Source: CAG-877 sp045627525 | Lineage (GTDB): Bacteria; Bacillota_I; Bacilli_A; RF39; UBA660 | NCBI GenBank assembly: GCA_045627525.1 | Contig: JAZQNW010000013.1 | Coordinates: 86,113 to 150,112 of the forward strand | Length of the DNA: 64,000 nt | Reading direction: 5' to 3' | In this document: piece by piece, positions 7,898 through 15,905 of the stretch | Layout of the letters: every line of letters starts with the position of its first letter | Numbering within the stretch: the stretch's first letter is position 1 | Notes under the pieces: generated by a model | The model's database searches: none | What the model was told of the DNA's origin: nothing | Seen by the model: only the letters and a program-made list of their open reading frames with translations | Made by a program: the position numbers and the translations under genes

Positions 7898-7951
7898 ATT
7901 TTATTTCACCTATTTTCTATTACCATTTCATTATATCACATTTTCTTTTAT

Positions 7952-7980
7952 TTGACTAAATTATACGTATATGATAATAT
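7952..7980 (+). promoter_or_regulatory. Possible promoter of the methyltransferase-like gene
   Basis: TTGACT (7952-7957) with TAATAT (7975-7980) at 17 bp, or GATAAT at 15 bp. The -35 is good and the -10 imperfect. Confidence 0.4.
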
Positions 7981-8003
7981 AACGCCTATTAAGAGGGGAT
8001 TTT

Positions 8004-8768
8004 ATGGTTAAATTTTATAAAGAGGAAATTAGAAATCGTCTTTATGAGTTTTTGAATGAAAATAAGGACGGTTACACTGAAGATGAACTAGATTTCATAA
8101 AAAATTTTTTTTGGATAAATTTTAAATCTTTTGCAACTATTGATATATTGATGCAATTATATGATGAAATTGGAGTTTATGAAATTTTAAAAGAAGCAGC
8201 TACAAGTGGAAAAATTTCAAATAAATTTTTAAGAGATAGTTTTTATGAAATGCATTTAAAAAAATTACAAGATTTTTTTCCTATTGACGGTAATATTTTA
8301 GATGTAGCATCAGGTTATATTCCAGCTTTTGGAAATAATATAGCAAAAAAGCAATTACAAATAGGTACTGGTAAAATTACTGTATGTGATCCATCATTAA
8401 TTATTAAAGAATCAAAATATAAAAATATGATTTTGTGTAAAGAAGAATTTACTACTAATACTGATGTTACAAAATACGATTTGATTACCGGTATAATGCC
8501 ATGTGAAGCTACTGTCCCTATTATTGAAGCAGCTTGTAAGTCGCAAAAAGATTTTTATGTAGCAATGTGTGGATGTGTTCATTTTCCTAATGATGATTTA
8601 ATGGTTGATTATGGCGTGCAATATTTAGTAGATGAATATCAGGATTATGTTATAGATTTTACTGAAAGAGCTCTAAAAAAATATGATAATGGAAAATTAC
8701 ATATAGAAAGACTAGATTCAAAATATGGTATTGATTATCCTATTCTTATAAATAAAAAGCAAAAATAA
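8004..8768 (+). CDS. Uncharacterised protein with a SAM-methyltransferase-like motif
   Basis: 254 aa, not confidently recognised. After a ~90-residue helical N-terminus, residues ~95-115 read NILDVASGYIPAFG, which resembles motif I of class I SAM-dependent methyltransferases (LDVGxGxG), followed by ITVCDPSL, where an acidic residue typically binds the SAM ribose, and KYDLITGIMPCEAT in the motif IV position. The C-terminus (YGIDYPILINKK) is ordinary. GAGGGGA precedes the ATG. Convergent with the DUF1810 gene, sharing a terminator. The methyltransferase fold is an inference; the substrate is unknown. Confidence 0.55.
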   Translation: MVKFYKEEIRNRLYEFLNENKDGYTEDELDFIKNFFWINFKSFATIDILMQLYDEIGVYEILKEAATSGKISNKFLRDSFYEMHLKKLQDFFPIDGNILDVASGYIPAFGNNIAKKQLQIGTGKITVCDPSLIIKESKYKNMILCKEEFTTNTDVTKYDLITGIMPCEATVPIIEAACKSQKDFYVAMCGCVHFPNDDLMVDYGVQYLVDEYQDYVIDFTERALKKYDNGKLHIERLDSKYGIDYPILINKKQK

Positions 8769-8790
8769 TTATGTTTATTTTTGCTTTTTT
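8754..8790. terminator. Bidirectional terminator
   Basis: A 15-bp inverted repeat (8754-8768 with 8775-8789) with A- and T-rich arms between convergent genes. Confidence 0.8.
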
Positions 8791-9200
8791 AATATTTCTA
8801 TAGTTTTTTCATCTTTTATTCCATTATAGTATTTATCCAAAACTTTTTGAAATGTATCTATTTCTGGATTAGAAATAGCAAATAAAGTCATAGATGATTT
8901 TAATTTTAAATCATCAGGATAGCCCATGACTTCTGTTGGATTATTAGTTGATAATTTTAATAATGCCTCACTTATTTCAATCAACCTTTTTTGTAATGTC
9001 TCATTTTTCATATATTCTTTTGCCTCATTAATATCTTTGATTGCATAGAAATTAGCTTTTGATGAAAAACCTAATCCTACTATTTGAGGAAATATATACC
9101 AAATCCAGTGGCTTCTTTTATGACCATTCATTATTTCTTTTAATGCAATTTCATAGTCATATTCTTGTGCTTTTAAAAATCTATTTATATCATATTTCAT
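8775..9200 (-). CDS. DUF1810 family protein
   Basis: 141 aa, the normal family length. Family landmarks: RFLKAQEYDYEIALKEI at the start, then KRSHWIWYIFPQIVGLG and SSKANFYAI, with a conserved C-terminal helix pair. The family is cytoplasmic, mostly helical and of unknown biochemical role. Single gene with its own start region; the ATG lies after a weak Shine-Dalgarno. Confidence 0.85.
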   Translation of the reverse strand: MKYDINRFLKAQEYDYEIALKEIMNGHKRSHWIWYIFPQIVGLGFSSKANFYAIKDINEAKEYMKNETLQKRLIEISEALLKLSTNNPTEVMGYPDDLKLKSSMTLFAISNPEIDTFQKVLDKYYNGIKDEKTIEILKKQK

Positions 9201-9232
9201 ATTATCACCAAAAATATTATATCATTAAAATT

Positions 9233-9263
9233 AAATAAGATAATCAAATAGATTATCTTATTT
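9233..9263 (-). terminator. Intrinsic terminator of the acyltransferase-like gene
   Basis: 13-bp perfect stem AAATAAGATAATC/GATTATCTTATTT with a 5-nt loop; the minus-strand continuation is U-rich. Confidence 0.65.
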
Positions 9264-10086
9264 CTTTCATTTCTACTTTTTTTGAAGCAGCTTCTTCTAG
9301 TAGTTCTGGATTATTAAGTATATATTGAATTAATTTTAAAGATTTTGCAAAATAATATCCATCTGCAATTCTTTCATCTAAATTAATACCAAACTCACAA
9401 AAATATTTAGAACCTTCTTTTTTTATTTCACCCATTGTGATTAATCCAGAACAAGTACCAAAGTTAGTTATATTATGATAAATTGCTCCACATTTTATTG
9501 ATCCTAAATTAGAAATTATAATACTACTATAGTATATATTATCTTTCATAAAAGATGCTGGTAATAAATCTTTTCTATCCATCCACTTAAGTAGTCCCAT
9601 TAGTGGAACTCTAACTATATTTGGCAACTTTCCTATTGTATCAATAACAGAATTAGCTCCTTCTTTTTTTACTTTTTTATTTCTAATTCCTTCTAATTTA
9701 TTTTTTATATATTCTGCTATTGAATATATATTAGAATTTTTTTCAATTGGTACCATAATCATTAATTCTTGTGCTTTATCATCAAAACTTTCTTTAGCAA
9801 CAAAGGATACGACGATATCATTATGTTCATATAAATGTCTATTAGTTACAAACCTATTTAATTTAGGTCTATTATAAAAACTTTTTCCTATTGCGGTAAC
9901 AAACGCATGAAAGTAAGTTATTTTCTCATTGTTCTTTTTTTTCTTTTCGATATATTCTACTAACTTTGTAACATCAACTTTTTCATTAATATAAACATCA
10001 CTATCACATCTGTCTGGCTTTATATCAATCAAACATTGTGATAATCCACCTATTTTTACTCTTTTACCATCTCTTCTATTTTTCAT
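9253..10086 (-). CDS. 2-oxoacid dehydrogenase E2/CAT-like acyltransferase without lipoyl domain
   Basis: 277 aa: only the catalytic CAT-fold domain of the E2 acyltransferase family, with no lipoyl or subunit-binding domain. Landmarks: KNRRDGKRVK at the start, ITYFHAFVTAIGKSF, ISNLGSIKCGAIYH, and the active-site region NLDERIADGYYFAKSL. E2 and CAT enzymes carry HxxxDG there; the catalytic His is Glu in this protein, while Asp-Gly is kept. That suggests a changed reaction or a binding role. The frame extends to a TTG at 10131, but GTGGTGAG lies 5 nt before the ATG at 10086, which also matches the family N-terminus. Monocistronic. Confidence 0.7.
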   Translation of the reverse strand: MKNRRDGKRVKIGGLSQCLIDIKPDRCDSDVYINEKVDVTKLVEYIEKKKKNNEKITYFHAFVTAIGKSFYNRPKLNRFVTNRHLYEHNDIVVSFVAKESFDDKAQELMIMVPIEKNSNIYSIAEYIKNKLEGIRNKKVKKEGANSVIDTIGKLPNIVRVPLMGLLKWMDRKDLLPASFMKDNIYYSSIIISNLGSIKCGAIYHNITNFGTCSGLITMGEIKKEGSKYFCEFGINLDERIADGYYFAKSLKLIQYILNNPELLEEAASKKVEMKEIR

Positions 10087-10150
10087 TTTACTCACCACTT
10101 TAATGTTATCATAATTTGAATTTTTAAACAACTTTTAATATTTGATTATT

Positions 10151-10474
10151 TTATTGTGGATTTTTGATAGCTGTATCTACCACTTTATTATTTTCAAACA
10201 TTAGGCAATAGTCTTGATCAGGCGTTGATGAATTAATGAAGTAACATATTATATTATCGTTATCTATAGTTGTTGTTTCTCCTAGTAAGTCATATATCTC
10301 TTCTTTTGTCATTCCTTCTAAATGATATTTGTCTTCTAAACTATCTATCATTAAGTGTCTTTCAGATATGTGATTTTCCCAACCTTCTTTTGAAAAAGAT
10401 ATTGGATCATTGTTAATTAAACTGCATCCTGTTGCTAATAAGGATATTGCTATTATACTTATACTTTTTTTCAT
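10151..10474 (-). CDS. Small lipoprotein with SmpA/BamE-like fold
   Basis: 107 aa. A type II signal peptide ends in the lipobox LATGC, so Cys17 should be lipidated and the protein anchored on the outer face of the membrane. The mature part contains LEGMTKEEIYDLLGE followed by two or three short strands (CYFINS, YCLMFENNKVV), the pattern of the small SmpA/BamE-like module. AGAGGTAATTT precedes the ATG. Function unknown; fold assignment is by pattern only. The next gene is divergent. Confidence 0.65.
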   Translation of the reverse strand: MKKSISIIAISLLATGCSLINNDPISFSKEGWENHISERHLMIDSLEDKYHLEGMTKEEIYDLLGETTTIDNDNIICYFINSSTPDQDYCLMFENNKVVDTAIKNPQ

Positions 10475-10526
10475 AAATTACCTCTTTATATTTTTATGTA
10501 ATTAATTATATCATATTTTATAATAG

Positions 10527-10555
10527 TTGAAAAATATTATACTTTGTGATATAAT
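10527..10555 (+). promoter_or_regulatory. Promoter of the 204-aa unknown gene
   Basis: TTGAAA (10527-10532), 17-bp spacer, TATAAT (10550-10555), about 29 bp before the start codon. Confidence 0.7.
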
Positions 10556-10583
10556 ATGTAGTACTTTTAAGGGGATGATATGT

Positions 10584-11198
10584 ATGTTAAAAAATGTCAT
10601 GCGAAAATTATTTGAGCTTAAATATGAAAATTTGTCGGAATGGGGAAAAAATAATGACTCATTTTTACCATTTGATGATGAATTATGGAAAAAATTAGAT
10701 AGAACATATTATGATAATTTACCAGCATCTGTTATTTTAGAATATGATAATATTGTTAATGATAATTATAGTCAAGGATCAGTAAGTGAAAAATATGAAT
10801 ATGCTGTAAGAGATTCTAGAGATGAAGTTAGAGCATTGTTACTTTCTACTGCCATTACTGATTCCGTTATTGTAACCGGTAATATTCAACCATTAAATAT
10901 TGAAGATAAAAAAAATCAACGCTACACATGGGTTGAAGATGAAAATTGGGTATATGATCCTACTACATTAACTAAAATGTCTAAACATTTATTTGATTTA
11001 ATGTTAGTTCCAACAGATATTTATAGATTTGAGGAAAAAAGAAAAATTATGCATTCTGTTTATCAAAAAGCTACAAATACTAAACTTAGGGATCTTGATG
11101 AGGATTTATGCGATAAATATTTAGTGGATGAGCCTTCATTAAGAGAGAGATTAGTAAAACATAAAAATGATATTATTGCTTCTAAAAATCAAAAATAA
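10584..11198 (+). CDS. Unknown protein, possibly a degenerate transglutaminase-like fold
   Basis: 204 aa, not recognised. The middle part reads QRYTWVEDENWVYDPTTL (near residues 126-143), which resembles the HxWVE...VxDPT block of transglutaminase-like proteases, where His and Asp are catalytic; here His is Thr and no suitable upstream Cys is visible, so the comparison is weak and any enzyme would be inactive. The frame is open further upstream, but the promoter -10 at 10550-10555 and GGGG at 10571-10574 place the start at ATG 10584 (or 10575). No signal peptide or helix for membrane insertion. Confidence 0.6.
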   Translation: MLKNVMRKLFELKYENLSEWGKNNDSFLPFDDELWKKLDRTYYDNLPASVILEYDNIVNDNYSQGSVSEKYEYAVRDSRDEVRALLLSTAITDSVIVTGNIQPLNIEDKKNQRYTWVEDENWVYDPTTLTKMSKHLFDLMLVPTDIYRFEEKRKIMHSVYQKATNTKLRDLDEDLCDKYLVDEPSLRERLVKHKNDIIASKNQK

Positions 11199-11225
11199 AA
11201 AGTCAGTTTTTAACTGGCTTTTTTA
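11195..11225. terminator. Bidirectional terminator
   Basis: AAAAAGTCAGTT pairs with AACTGGCTTTTT (one wobble), between convergent genes. Confidence 0.75.
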
Positions 11226-13864
11226 TTATATTTTATAAATTTGTATATTTCCATTATTAATATTATTATTGTTGATAATACAAATAATGTTAACATATGG
11301 CTTACTGGTAGACTTGTTGTTTTTAAATATTTACTAAATATTGGAACCTCACTAACAATTATTTGAAGAGCAATTGCTGAAATAATTGTAAAGGCAATTA
11401 ATGGATTTGTTTTTAATGGTATTTTAAATGTTGATTGTTTTTCACTACGACTGTTTAAAACATGCATATTTTGAATAAATACCATTAAAGTCATAACATA
11501 ACCTCTAGATAGTGAAACATTTATATTAGATTTCATTAGATAAAACCAAACTATAAATACTAAACATCCCATCACTAATCCTGATAATAATATTTCATCA
11601 CATAATTCTGGATTAAATAGATTTTCTTTGGGATTTCGTGGTTTTTCTTTTAAAATATTTTTTTCTGCTTTTTCAAAAGATAAAGCAAAATCTTGTAATC
11701 CATCAGTAACAAGATTTAGCCACAATAATTGTACTGCAACTAATGGCATTGGTAAATCAAATGCTACTGCTAGTATAAAGAATAGGACTTCAGCAACACC
11801 ACAAGATAATAGCATATAGGAAACTTTTCTTATGTTACTATAAGCATTTCTTCCTTCTTTTATCCCTGAAACTATTGACTTAAAATTATCATCTAAAACT
11901 ATCATAGCTGCAGTTTCTTTAGCTACATCTGTTCCACTACCCATGGCTATACCAATATTAGCGGTTTTTAGTGCTGGAGCATCATTTACTCCATCACCAG
12001 TCACAGCAACAAATTCTCCTTGACGCTTATATGATTCAACTATTTCTAATTTATTTAATGGTGTAACTCTTGTAAAGACTTTTTTATCTTTTATGAATTC
12101 ATCAAATTCTTTTTCACCTTTTTTCAAATATTCATCTATTTCAGAACCTGTTGTTACTTCATTCATATCATTTACTAGTCCTAGATCTTTTGCTATAGAA
12201 AACGCTGTTAACGGATGATCTCCTGTAATCATAACAACTTTTATACCAGCTGTTTTACATTCCTTTATAGAATCTTTTACTTCTTCTCTAATAGGATCAA
12301 TAAATGCTACTAATCCTATAAAGTTCATTTTTTCTAATTTCTTTTTTTCTAATTCATCTTTTGTTATTTCTTTTTCACATATTGCTATTACACGATATCC
12401 TTGTTTTGCTAAGGCTTCATTTTGTTTTTGAATCTCTTTTTTATCTAATTTTGTTTTTTTATTGCCAACTTTTGAGTTTGAACAAAAGCTTAATATTTTT
12501 TCTACTGATCCTTTTGCTGTTGCTATATATTTTTTATTTTCTTTATAAAATACAGCTGAATATTTATTTTCAGATTCATAAGGAATTGAATCTACTATAT
12601 TTTCTCTTGAACATTCCAAGTTTAGCTTCATTCCTAAAGATAGAAATGCTACATCAATAGAGTCGCCAAAATGCTCATATTTTTTGTTCTTTTTTACTAA
12701 GCTAGCTTCATTATTTAAAACGGCTTGTTTTGCTAAAAATTTTGCTTCTTCTATTTTTGCTTTTTCAATTGGTAAAACTTCGCCATTAGCATTATATCCT
12801 GAACCTGTTATTTCAAATGTATCATTATTTGGTAACACTATTTTTTTTGCTGTTTGTTCATTGACAGTTAAAGTTCCAGTTTTATCGGATGCTATTACTG
12901 TACAGCTTCCTAAACTTTCAACAGCATTTAGTCTTTTTACAACAACATTTTTTTTGCTCATTCTATTTGAAGCAATTGTTAATGCCATTGTTAGTGCTAA
13001 AGGTAATCCTTCAGGCATTGCAGAAACAGAAAGTGCTATAACTGCTAAAAATATTTCTGTCCCCGGTGTTCCCTTAGAATATAATAAGATTGCAATAATA
13101 ACGGATATTACGATTATTGACAATGTAATTTGTTTTGAAAACTTTTCCATTCTAATTGTAAGTGGTGATTTTGCTTCTTTTGTTTCTGCTACTTTTCCAG
13201 CTATTTTTCCAATTTCTGTATATCTACCTGTTGCGACAACTATAGCTTTGGCACGTCCTGTTAAGACATTAGTTCCAGCATATAGCATATTTTTTCTTTC
13301 TGCTAAAATTGTATTTTCTCCTAATTTATCGTTTGTTTTACAGATACTTAGGCTTTCACCAGTTAATGATGATTCATCAACTGTTAAATTTGAACATTCT
13401 ATGATTCTTAAATCTGCTGATATTTTATCACCAGACTCTAAAATAACAATATCACCTAGAGCTAATTTATTGGAGTCTAATTCCACTTCATTTTTATCTC
13501 TTAGTACTTTTGATTTTACTTGAATCATTTTTGATAATGATTCTGCTGTTTTATTTGCATTCCATTCTTGGTAAGCTCCTAAAATTAAATCTACTGTAAC
13601 TATAAATAATATTGCTATAGCATCTACTGTTTCACCAATAATAAATGAAACAGACATTGATACTAAAAGTAATAAAACTATTGGATCTATGATTTGTCTA
13701 AAAAATATTTTAAAAATTGAATCACTTTTTTTATGAGGTAATTCATTAATACCATATTTTTTCAAACGATTAGAGGCTTCTTTTGTTTCTAATCCATTAA
13801 TATTACTTTTCAAGTCGTTTAATGTTTGTTCAATTGTTTTAGTATACCAATTTTTATTTTGCAT
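11210..13864 (-). CDS. P-type Ca2+-transporting ATPase (P2A-like)
   Basis: 884 aa, the size of SERCA-type pumps, with ten expected membrane helices. Motifs: TGES at 168-171 (actuator), SAMPEGLP at 282-288 in M4 with the ion-binding Glu, phosphorylation Asp327 in DKTGT, MITGDHPLTA and GDGVNDAPAL in the P domain, and NLVTDGL in M6, where Asn and Asp form calcium site II of SERCA. It should expel Ca2+ from the cytoplasm using ATP. The frame opens at a GTG (13873), but GGAG is properly spaced for the ATG at 13864. It lies 38 bp downstream of the SDR gene without a clear terminator, so co-transcription is possible. Confidence 0.92.
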   Translation of the reverse strand: MQNKNWYTKTIEQTLNDLKSNINGLETKEASNRLKKYGINELPHKKSDSIFKIFFRQIIDPIVLLLLVSMSVSFIIGETVDAIAILFIVTVDLILGAYQEWNANKTAESLSKMIQVKSKVLRDKNEVELDSNKLALGDIVILESGDKISADLRIIECSNLTVDESSLTGESLSICKTNDKLGENTILAERKNMLYAGTNVLTGRAKAIVVATGRYTEIGKIAGKVAETKEAKSPLTIRMEKFSKQITLSIIVISVIIAILLYSKGTPGTEIFLAVIALSVSAMPEGLPLALTMALTIASNRMSKKNVVVKRLNAVESLGSCTVIASDKTGTLTVNEQTAKKIVLPNNDTFEITGSGYNANGEVLPIEKAKIEEAKFLAKQAVLNNEASLVKKNKKYEHFGDSIDVAFLSLGMKLNLECSRENIVDSIPYESENKYSAVFYKENKKYIATAKGSVEKILSFCSNSKVGNKKTKLDKKEIQKQNEALAKQGYRVIAICEKEITKDELEKKKLEKMNFIGLVAFIDPIREEVKDSIKECKTAGIKVVMITGDHPLTAFSIAKDLGLVNDMNEVTTGSEIDEYLKKGEKEFDEFIKDKKVFTRVTPLNKLEIVESYKRQGEFVAVTGDGVNDAPALKTANIGIAMGSGTDVAKETAAMIVLDDNFKSIVSGIKEGRNAYSNIRKVSYMLLSCGVAEVLFFILAVAFDLPMPLVAVQLLWLNLVTDGLQDFALSFEKAEKNILKEKPRNPKENLFNPELCDEILLSGLVMGCLVFIVWFYLMKSNINVSLSRGYVMTLMVFIQNMHVLNSRSEKQSTFKIPLKTNPLIAFTIISAIALQIIVSEVPIFSKYLKTTSLPVSHMLTLFVLSTIIILIMEIYKFIKYNKKAS

Positions 13865-13902
13865 AAATATCACTCCATAATTTTTATACTAATTATTATT
13901 TA

Positions 13903-14661
13903 TTAAACAGCTGTATATCCACCATCAATTGGTAATATAACACCAGTTACATAACTAGATTCGTCACTAGCAAGGAAAATGGCACCTGCATTTAATTCTC
14001 CTTCTCGTCCATATCTTTTTAATGGTACTGTTTGTTCCATATAAGCAGTGAATTCTTTTGTATTTAAAACTGCTGATGTTAGCTCTGTTTCAAAATATCC
14101 TGGACAAATTGAATTACAAGTAATATTGTATGGTGCAAGTTCTGCTGCTACGGCTCTTGTAAAATTAACTACTCCACCCTTTGATGCATGATATGCAACT
14201 GTACCCATAGCTGTATTTCCTACTAAACCATACATTGACGCAATATTAATAATTCGTCCATATTTATTTTTCTTCATTATATTTCCAAATGCTCTAGTCA
14301 TTTTGAAAACACTTGTTAAATCTGTATCAATAGTAAAATCCCATTCATCATCAGACATATCTAATACACCTTTATCACGTGATGCACCAGCAACATTTAA
14401 TAAAATATCAACTTTTCCAAATTCTTTTTCTACTTTCTTGGCTGCATTTTCTATATCTTCTGTTTTAGTTACATCGCATTGAATAGCTAAACATTTTATT
14501 TTTTCCTTTTCTAATTCTTTTTTTAATTCTTCTAATCTTTCAATTCTTCTTGCTAATATAATAATGTCAGCTCCTTGCTTAGCAAATGCTTTTGACATTT
14601 GTTTTCCTAATCCAGATGATGCTCCAGTTATAACAGCAACTCTTCCCTTTAAATCAAACAT
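13903..14661 (-). CDS. Short-chain dehydrogenase/reductase (SDR), gluconate 5-dehydrogenase/FabG-like
   Basis: 252 aa, classical SDR. Cofactor motif TGASSGLG near residue 12, NVAGAS (NAG-like motif), catalytic Ser in NIASMYG, Tyr-x3-Lys in AYHASKGG, and the C-terminal GGYTAV. Arginines after the second strand (LARRIERLEEL) favour NADPH. The substrate could be a keto-gluconate, another sugar acid or a 3-oxoacyl thioester; the sequence is closest in style to gluconate 5-dehydrogenases. AGGAGG at 14668-14673 touches the first ATG (14667) and is 6 nt from the second at 14661, which is chosen. Confidence 0.85.
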   Translation of the reverse strand: MFDLKGRVAVITGASSGLGKQMSKAFAKQGADIIILARRIERLEELKKELEKEKIKCLAIQCDVTKTEDIENAAKKVEKEFGKVDILLNVAGASRDKGVLDMSDDEWDFTIDTDLTSVFKMTRAFGNIMKKNKYGRIINIASMYGLVGNTAMGTVAYHASKGGVVNFTRAVAAELAPYNITCNSICPGYFETELTSAVLNTKEFTAYMEQTVPLKRYGREGELNAGAIFLASDESSYVTGVILPIDGGYTAV

Positions 14662-14718
14662 ATTCATCCTCCTATTATTTTGCTAATATTATTATTTCAT
14701 ATTTCTTAATTTTAGTAT

Positions 14719-14750
14719 ATAAAAAAACGTATTTTTGACAAATACGTTTT
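14719..14750 (-). terminator. Intrinsic terminator of the MBL-macrodomain operon
   Basis: 11-bp perfect stem AAAACGTATTT/AAATACGTTTT with 5-nt loop and a U-run on the minus strand, directly after the stop of the membrane protein gene. Confidence 0.85.
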
Positions 14751-15365
14751 CTATTTTACAAATTTATTATTTAATTTTCCAAGTATTAGTGCAATTATGC
14801 ATACACAGACTGCCATTAATGTTTGCCAAAGAATTGTCATAATTACTGGTTGATTATAAACCATTAAAAATGGGTATGGTCCTTCTATTACTCTGAATAT
14901 ATTTAATGGCATTATAAATGATGTATATATTATTGGAAATATGAAAGCTCTTAGTATGTCTTTTATTGAAAATTTTTCATATTTTTCAAAAAAAACAAAT
15001 GAAACGATGCAAATTATTGGACATATGGTATGGTGAAAAATAAATTCTTCTCCTGTTAAAAAATAAATTAAACTTCCTTCCATTATATTTGGTAAAATAA
15101 ATAGTACTACTAAGAATGTTAAAAATAATGATGTTACAGTTGTATATTTTAATAGATGAAGCACTTTTTTTAATTTTTCTGATTTAAGGAAATACCATAT
15201 AACATATATAGTTGATGATATAAGTGCTAATAAATTACTATCTTCTGTATAATATATTAATTGCAATCTTCCATCTGCTGCGGCCATAATAAGACCTATA
15301 AGTTCAAATATTATTATTAATATATTTAATATTAGTGCTATCTTACTTATTTTTTCTTTTTTCAT
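14751..15365 (-). CDS. Pr6Pr-like (FAR-17a/AIG1-type) integral membrane protein
   Basis: 204 aa with six predicted membrane helices. The conserved pattern of the Pr6Pr group is visible: YYTEDSNLLALISS after helix 1, a charged loop, LTFLVVLFILPN in helix 3, FHHTICPI, and a PLNIFR-type segment before the last helix. Related eukaryotic AIG1 proteins are membrane hydrolases using Thr and His, but the role of the bacterial group is unknown. AGAGGTAATTT precedes the ATG. It is the last gene of a three-gene unit with the macrodomain (21-bp gap) and MBL genes. Confidence 0.65.
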   Translation of the reverse strand: MKKEKISKIALILNILIIIFELIGLIMAAADGRLQLIYYTEDSNLLALISSTIYVIWYFLKSEKLKKVLHLLKYTTVTSLFLTFLVVLFILPNIMEGSLIYFLTGEEFIFHHTICPIICIVSFVFFEKYEKFSIKDILRAFIFPIIYTSFIMPLNIFRVIEGPYPFLMVYNQPVIMTILWQTLMAVCVCIIALILGKLNNKFVK

Positions 15366-15386
15366 AAAATTACCTCTATGTATCTT

Positions 15387-15896
15387 CTATTTTAATAAGT
15401 TACTATATATAGTATAATCTTTTTTTTCAAAACAGACAAATAAAACATTAACTTTTTTTAAATTTAATTCTTTTATTGTGTTTATAGCTATATTAGCAGC
15501 TTCATCATGTGGATAACGATAAAGTCCTGTACTTATACATGGAAATGCAACTGTTATTTCATTTAAATTCTCTTCCATTCTGTATTTTTCTGCTAAAAGC
15601 ATTGAATTTTTATAACAATTTTTTAATAAATCACTTTTATCTATTTTACTACTATATACAGGTCCAACAGTGTGAATAACTTTTTTGGCTTTTAAATTAT
15701 AGCCATTAGTCATTTTTGCTTCGCCTATTTCACAGCCATGTAAAGTTTTACACTCTTCTAATAATTTTATTCCTGCTTTGCGGTGAATTGCTCCATCTAC
15801 TCCACCACCACCTAGTAAACTCTTATTAGCGGCATTTACAATGATATCTGCATCAACTTCTGTTATGTCTCCTTGAATAGCTTTAATATTATTCAT
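15387..15896 (-). CDS. Macrodomain protein, O-acetyl-ADP-ribose deacetylase-like (YmdB type)
   Basis: 169 aa, a stand-alone macrodomain. Landmarks: GDITEVDADIIVNAANKSL, the glycine-rich GGGGVDGAIHRKAG with the Asn and Asp of MacroD/YmdB catalysis, VIHTVGPVY, and ISTGLYRYP for the phosphate loop. Family members remove ADP-ribose from proteins or hydrolyse O-acetyl-ADP-ribose in the cytoplasm. AGGAGGATTTC precedes the ATG. It is the second gene in an operon behind an MBL hydrolase (9-bp gap). No ADP-ribosyltransferase or sirtuin is in the window. Confidence 0.92.
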   Translation of the reverse strand: MNNIKAIQGDITEVDADIIVNAANKSLLGGGGVDGAIHRKAGIKLLEECKTLHGCEIGEAKMTNGYNLKAKKVIHTVGPVYSSKIDKSDLLKNCYKNSMLLAEKYRMEENLNEITVAFPCISTGLYRYPHDEAANIAINTIKELNLKKVNVLFVCFEKKDYTIYSNLLK

Positions 15897-15905
15897 GAAA
15901 TCCTC

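Noticed and set aside
8775..9200. Toxin-antitoxin or anti-phage role for the DUF1810 protein
   Set aside because: It is a lone gene with no partner, nuclease or regulator next to it; nothing in the window supports a defence role.
12684..13523. A 279-codon open frame on the plus strand
   Set aside because: It lies entirely opposite the Ca2+-ATPase gene, has serine/isoleucine-rich composition typical of an antisense shadow, and no ribosome-binding site or known domain.
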